From Chitinophagales bacterium (GTDB lineage Bacteria > Bacteroidota > Bacteroidia > Chitinophagales > UBA2359), in contig JAHDIA010000364.1 of assembly GCA_020631035.1 (NCBI GenBank), forward strand, positions 1 to 6,482: a DNA stretch of 6,482 bases. Reading direction: 5' to 3'. Below the pieces are notes generated by a model, which saw nothing but the letters and a program-made list of their open reading frames with translations, searched no databases and had not been told where the DNA came from. Both the position numbers and the translations under genes were made by a program. Below, one piece after another: positions 4,235-6,482 of the stretch (its first letter is position 1; each line of letters opens with the position of its first letter).

Positions 4235-6482
4235 TCACAATTTACTCTGCCGTATCTCCACAATTACTGACTTCGAAGCAGGCGTATGACTTCGTTTTGC
4301 CACTTTGTCAATGGGGACAAGCGGATTGGCTTCGGGAAAATAAGTCGCTACACAGCCCTCTGGAATATTGTATTCGACCACCACAAAAGTACGGGCAACT
4401 CGCTCAGTTCCACCATAATAATTAAAGAGGTCTACGGTATCTCCTGGTTTCAAATTGGTACGCTCAATGTCCTTTTGGTGCATCAAAACCACCCGACGCT
4501 CATTAAAAATGCCTCGGTAGCGATCATTTAATGCATAAATTGTTGTGTTAAATTGGTCGTGGCTACGGATGGTCATCATCATATATTGATTTTCCTTCAA
4601 ATGATGCCTGTTTACAGGGTTTACGGTAAAATTGGCTTTGTTGGTAACCGTTTGAAAATTGCCTTCTCTGGCACAGTTGGGTAAGTAAAATCCACCCGTT
4701 TGACGAACCCTTTTGTTGTAATCTTTAAAAGCTGGTATGGTTTTTTCTATTAATATTCTAATGTTATCATAATTTTCAACGAGATGATCCCAATCGATTT
4801 TATCATATTTTCTTAAAGTAGCCTTTGCCAACTCGGCAACAATCGCCGGCTCACTCAGCAATTTGTCCGAAGGTGGTTTGCGAGTTCCTCTAGAACTATG
4901 AACAACCCCCATCGAGTTCTCTACACTCACAAATTGTTTCCCTCCTTTTTGGTTATCGGTATCCGTACGTCCCAAACATGGCAAAATCAAAGCTGTTTGT
5001 CCATGTATCAAATGACTGCGATTGAGCTTGGTCGAAACGTGTACCGTCATTGCACAATTTTGCAAAGCTTTTGCGGTGTATTCAGTATCAGGTGTCGCAG
5101 AAATAAAATTGCCTCCCATTGCAAAAAATACTTTTCCTTTTTGTTCATACATTGCTTTGATTGCATCAACTGTATTGTGTCCGTGGTGACGTGGAGGTTC
5201 AAATCCACAAACTTCTTCAAGTTTATCCAAGAAAGCTGTCTTGGGTTTTTCCCAAATTCCCATCGTTCGATCGCCTTGTACATTGCTGTGTCCCCTTACA
5301 GGACAAGTGCCCGCCCCAGGCTTGCCAACGCTTCCTTTTAGCAACAATAAGTTGACCACTTCCCGAATGTTGTTTACACCATTTTCATGTTGAGTCAATC
5401 CCATCGCCCAACATGCAATGATTTTTTTGCGCTCAATGACCATTTGTGCCGCCTCTTTGATTTGCTCCATTGAAATGCCACATTCCTCGCTCAAATCTTC
5501 TAGCAAATAATTATCCAGTTCTGATACAAATGCATCAAATCCAGAAGTCTGGTTTTCAATAAAATCTAAATCTAAAACAGCACCTTTGTTTTTCTTTTCA
5601 GCCTCTAAAACCAATTTTGCAATGGCTTTGATGAGGGCAATGTCCCCATTTATTTTTACTTGTAAATACAAATCGGTCAAAGGCGTTCCACCACCCAATA
5701 AATCCTTTACTTTTTGTGGATGTTTGAAGGCGAGCAAACCCGTTTCCAACAAAGGATTAACGGTAATGATTTTGGCACCATTCGCTTTGGCTTTTTGCAA
5801 TGCCGACAACATTCGAGGGTGATTGGTTCCTGGGTTTTGCCCAAATACAAAAATGAGTTCAGTCTGATAAAAGTCTTCTAATTTAACGGAGCCTTTGCCA
5901 ATGCCCAAGGTTTCGGACAAACCCACACCACTAGATTCGTGGCACATATTGGAGCAGTCGGGTAGATTATTAGTCCCGAACATACGAACAAACAATTGAT
6001 ACAAAAAAGCAGCTTCATTGCTTGTTCTGCCTGAAGTATAAAAAATGGCATCGTCGGGGGAGGGTAGGGCGTTCAGTTGGTCGCCAATCAATTTAAAAGC
6101 ATCGTCCCAGCTTATAGGAGTGTAGTGATTATCATTTTCATATTTGACCAATGGTTGGATCAGTCGCCCACTTTTACCCAACTCAAAGTCTGACCAATTA
6201 CCTAATTCATCAATCGAATACTTGGCAAAAAAGTCGGGACCTGTTTTCTTTTTGGTTCCTTCTTCAGCTACCGCTTTCGCTCCATTTTCACAATATTCAG
6301 CAAAAAGAGATCGCTTGTCATCAGGGTCTGGCCATGCACAACCTGGACAATCAAAACCATTCTTTTGATTGAGCTTGATAAGAGCTTGCATCGCTTTTAC
6401 AGTCCCCATTTCTTTGATGGCATGATCTAGAGCTACGGTTACTCCCTTGAACCCAGCAGCAAATGTAGGCGGTTCTTTAACT
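4235..6482 (-). CDS. FdhF/YdeP-family molybdopterin oxidoreductase (formate dehydrogenase alpha-like), 5' end outside window
   Basis: The frame is open from the right edge to TGA at 4237-4235: 748 residues, numbered here from the first full codon at the edge. ATG at 6409 is internal, because the 24 codons before it read VKEPPTFAAGFKGVTVALDH, the usual N-terminus of YdeP-like proteins (E. coli YdeP, about 759 residues), so probably only 10-20 residues are missing. FDCPGCAWPDP (43-53) with EYCENGAKA (62-70) is the family signature. The molybdopterin oxidoreductase domain runs from about 120 (YTPISWDDAF) to about 520. Cys180 in NMCHESSG aligns with the molybdenum-ligating Sec140 of E. coli FdhF. 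KPGAGTCPVRGHSNVQGDR (387-405) is another cofactor-binding stretch, and the C-terminal molydopterin dinucleotide-binding domain covers about 635-740 (IRSHDQFNTTIYALNDRYRG). No Tat signal is seen in the visible part; a cytoplasmic location is likely. The substrate is unknown: E. coli YdeP is linked to acid resistance and formate activity is not shown. It is convergent with katG; no fdhD or other partner is visible. Confidence 0.93.
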   Translation of the reverse strand, partial: VKEPPTFAAGFKGVTVALDHAIKEMGTVKAMQALIKLNQKNGFDCPGCAWPDPDDKRSLFAEYCENGAKAVAEEGTKKKTGPDFFAKYSIDELGNWSDFELGKSGRLIQPLVKYENDNHYTPISWDDAFKLIGDQLNALPSPDDAIFYTSGRTSNEAAFLYQLFVRMFGTNNLPDCSNMCHESSGVGLSETLGIGKGSVKLEDFYQTELIFVFGQNPGTNHPRMLSALQKAKANGAKIITVNPLLETGLLAFKHPQKVKDLLGGGTPLTDLYLQVKINGDIALIKAIAKLVLEAEKKNKGAVLDLDFIENQTSGFDAFVSELDNYLLEDLSEECGISMEQIKEAAQMVIERKKIIACWAMGLTQHENGVNNIREVVNLLLLKGSVGKPGAGTCPVRGHSNVQGDRTMGIWEKPKTAFLDKLEEVCGFEPPRHHGHNTVDAIKAMYEQKGKVFFAMGGNFISATPDTEYTAKALQNCAMTVHVSTKLNRSHLIHGQTALILPCLGRTDTDNQKGGKQFVSVENSMGVVHSSRGTRKPPSDKLLSEPAIVAELAKATLRKYDKIDWDHLVENYDNIRILIEKTIPAFKDYNKRVRQTGGFYLPNCAREGNFQTVTNKANFTVNPVNRHHLKENQYMMMTIRSHDQFNTTIYALNDRYRGIFNERRVVLMHQKDIERTNLKPGDTVDLFNYYGGTERVARTFVVVEYNIPEGCVATYFPEANPLVPIDKVAKRSHTPASKSVIVEIRQSKL

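Noticed and set aside
4898..5341. 147-codon plus-strand open frame inside the molybdopterin oxidoreductase gene
   Set aside because: Antisense to conserved family sequence; Cys/His/Phe-rich composition typical of non-coding frames.
6407..6409. ATG as start of the YdeP-like protein
   Set aside because: The frame continues upstream without a stop to the edge and the added residues fit the family N-terminus.

Overview
The window looks like chromosomal DNA from a member of the phylum Bacteroidota. The grounds are moderately AT-rich sequence, no Shine-Dalgarno motif before either visible start codon of the central gene pair, a perfect match to the Bacteroidota -7 promoter motif TAnnTTTG upstream of katG, and intergenic DNA full of short degenerate repeats of a kind I associate with this phylum. 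The genus cannot be fixed from the sequence alone.

Layout from left to right: (1) the first 93 residues of a short-chain dehydrogenase/reductase on the minus strand, running off the left edge (1-278); (2) a 251-base gap holding a repeat-like palindromic element (about 361-494); (3) oxyR on the minus strand (530-1465); (4) a 150-base divergent promoter region with a symmetric operator-like dyad (1476-1517) and two candidate katG promoters; (5) katG, a complete bifunctional catalase-peroxidase, on the plus strand (1616-3835); (6) a 399-base convergent gap (3836-4234) with no credible gene but with a likely katG terminator, a GC-rich patch, two hairpin-forming inverted repeats and a degenerate octamer tandem repeat; (7) a large molybdopterin oxidoreductase of the FdhF/YdeP family on the minus strand (4235-6482), whose reading frame stays open to the right edge, so its true start lies outside.

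The functional core is a peroxide-defence pair. OxyR keeps both redox cysteines (C197, C206) and the peroxide-pocket threonines known from E. coli OxyR, and KatG keeps its complete catalytic set. OxyR is expected to sense H2O2 and control katG, and perhaps itself, from the shared intergenic region. The SDR and the YdeP-like oxidoreductase are neighbours without a demonstrable link to this pair.

I found no evidence of a new biological system. The observations most worth checking are the dyad between oxyR and katG, the incomplete iron-sulfur cysteine set of the YdeP-like protein, and the palindromic and repeat elements in the two larger gaps.
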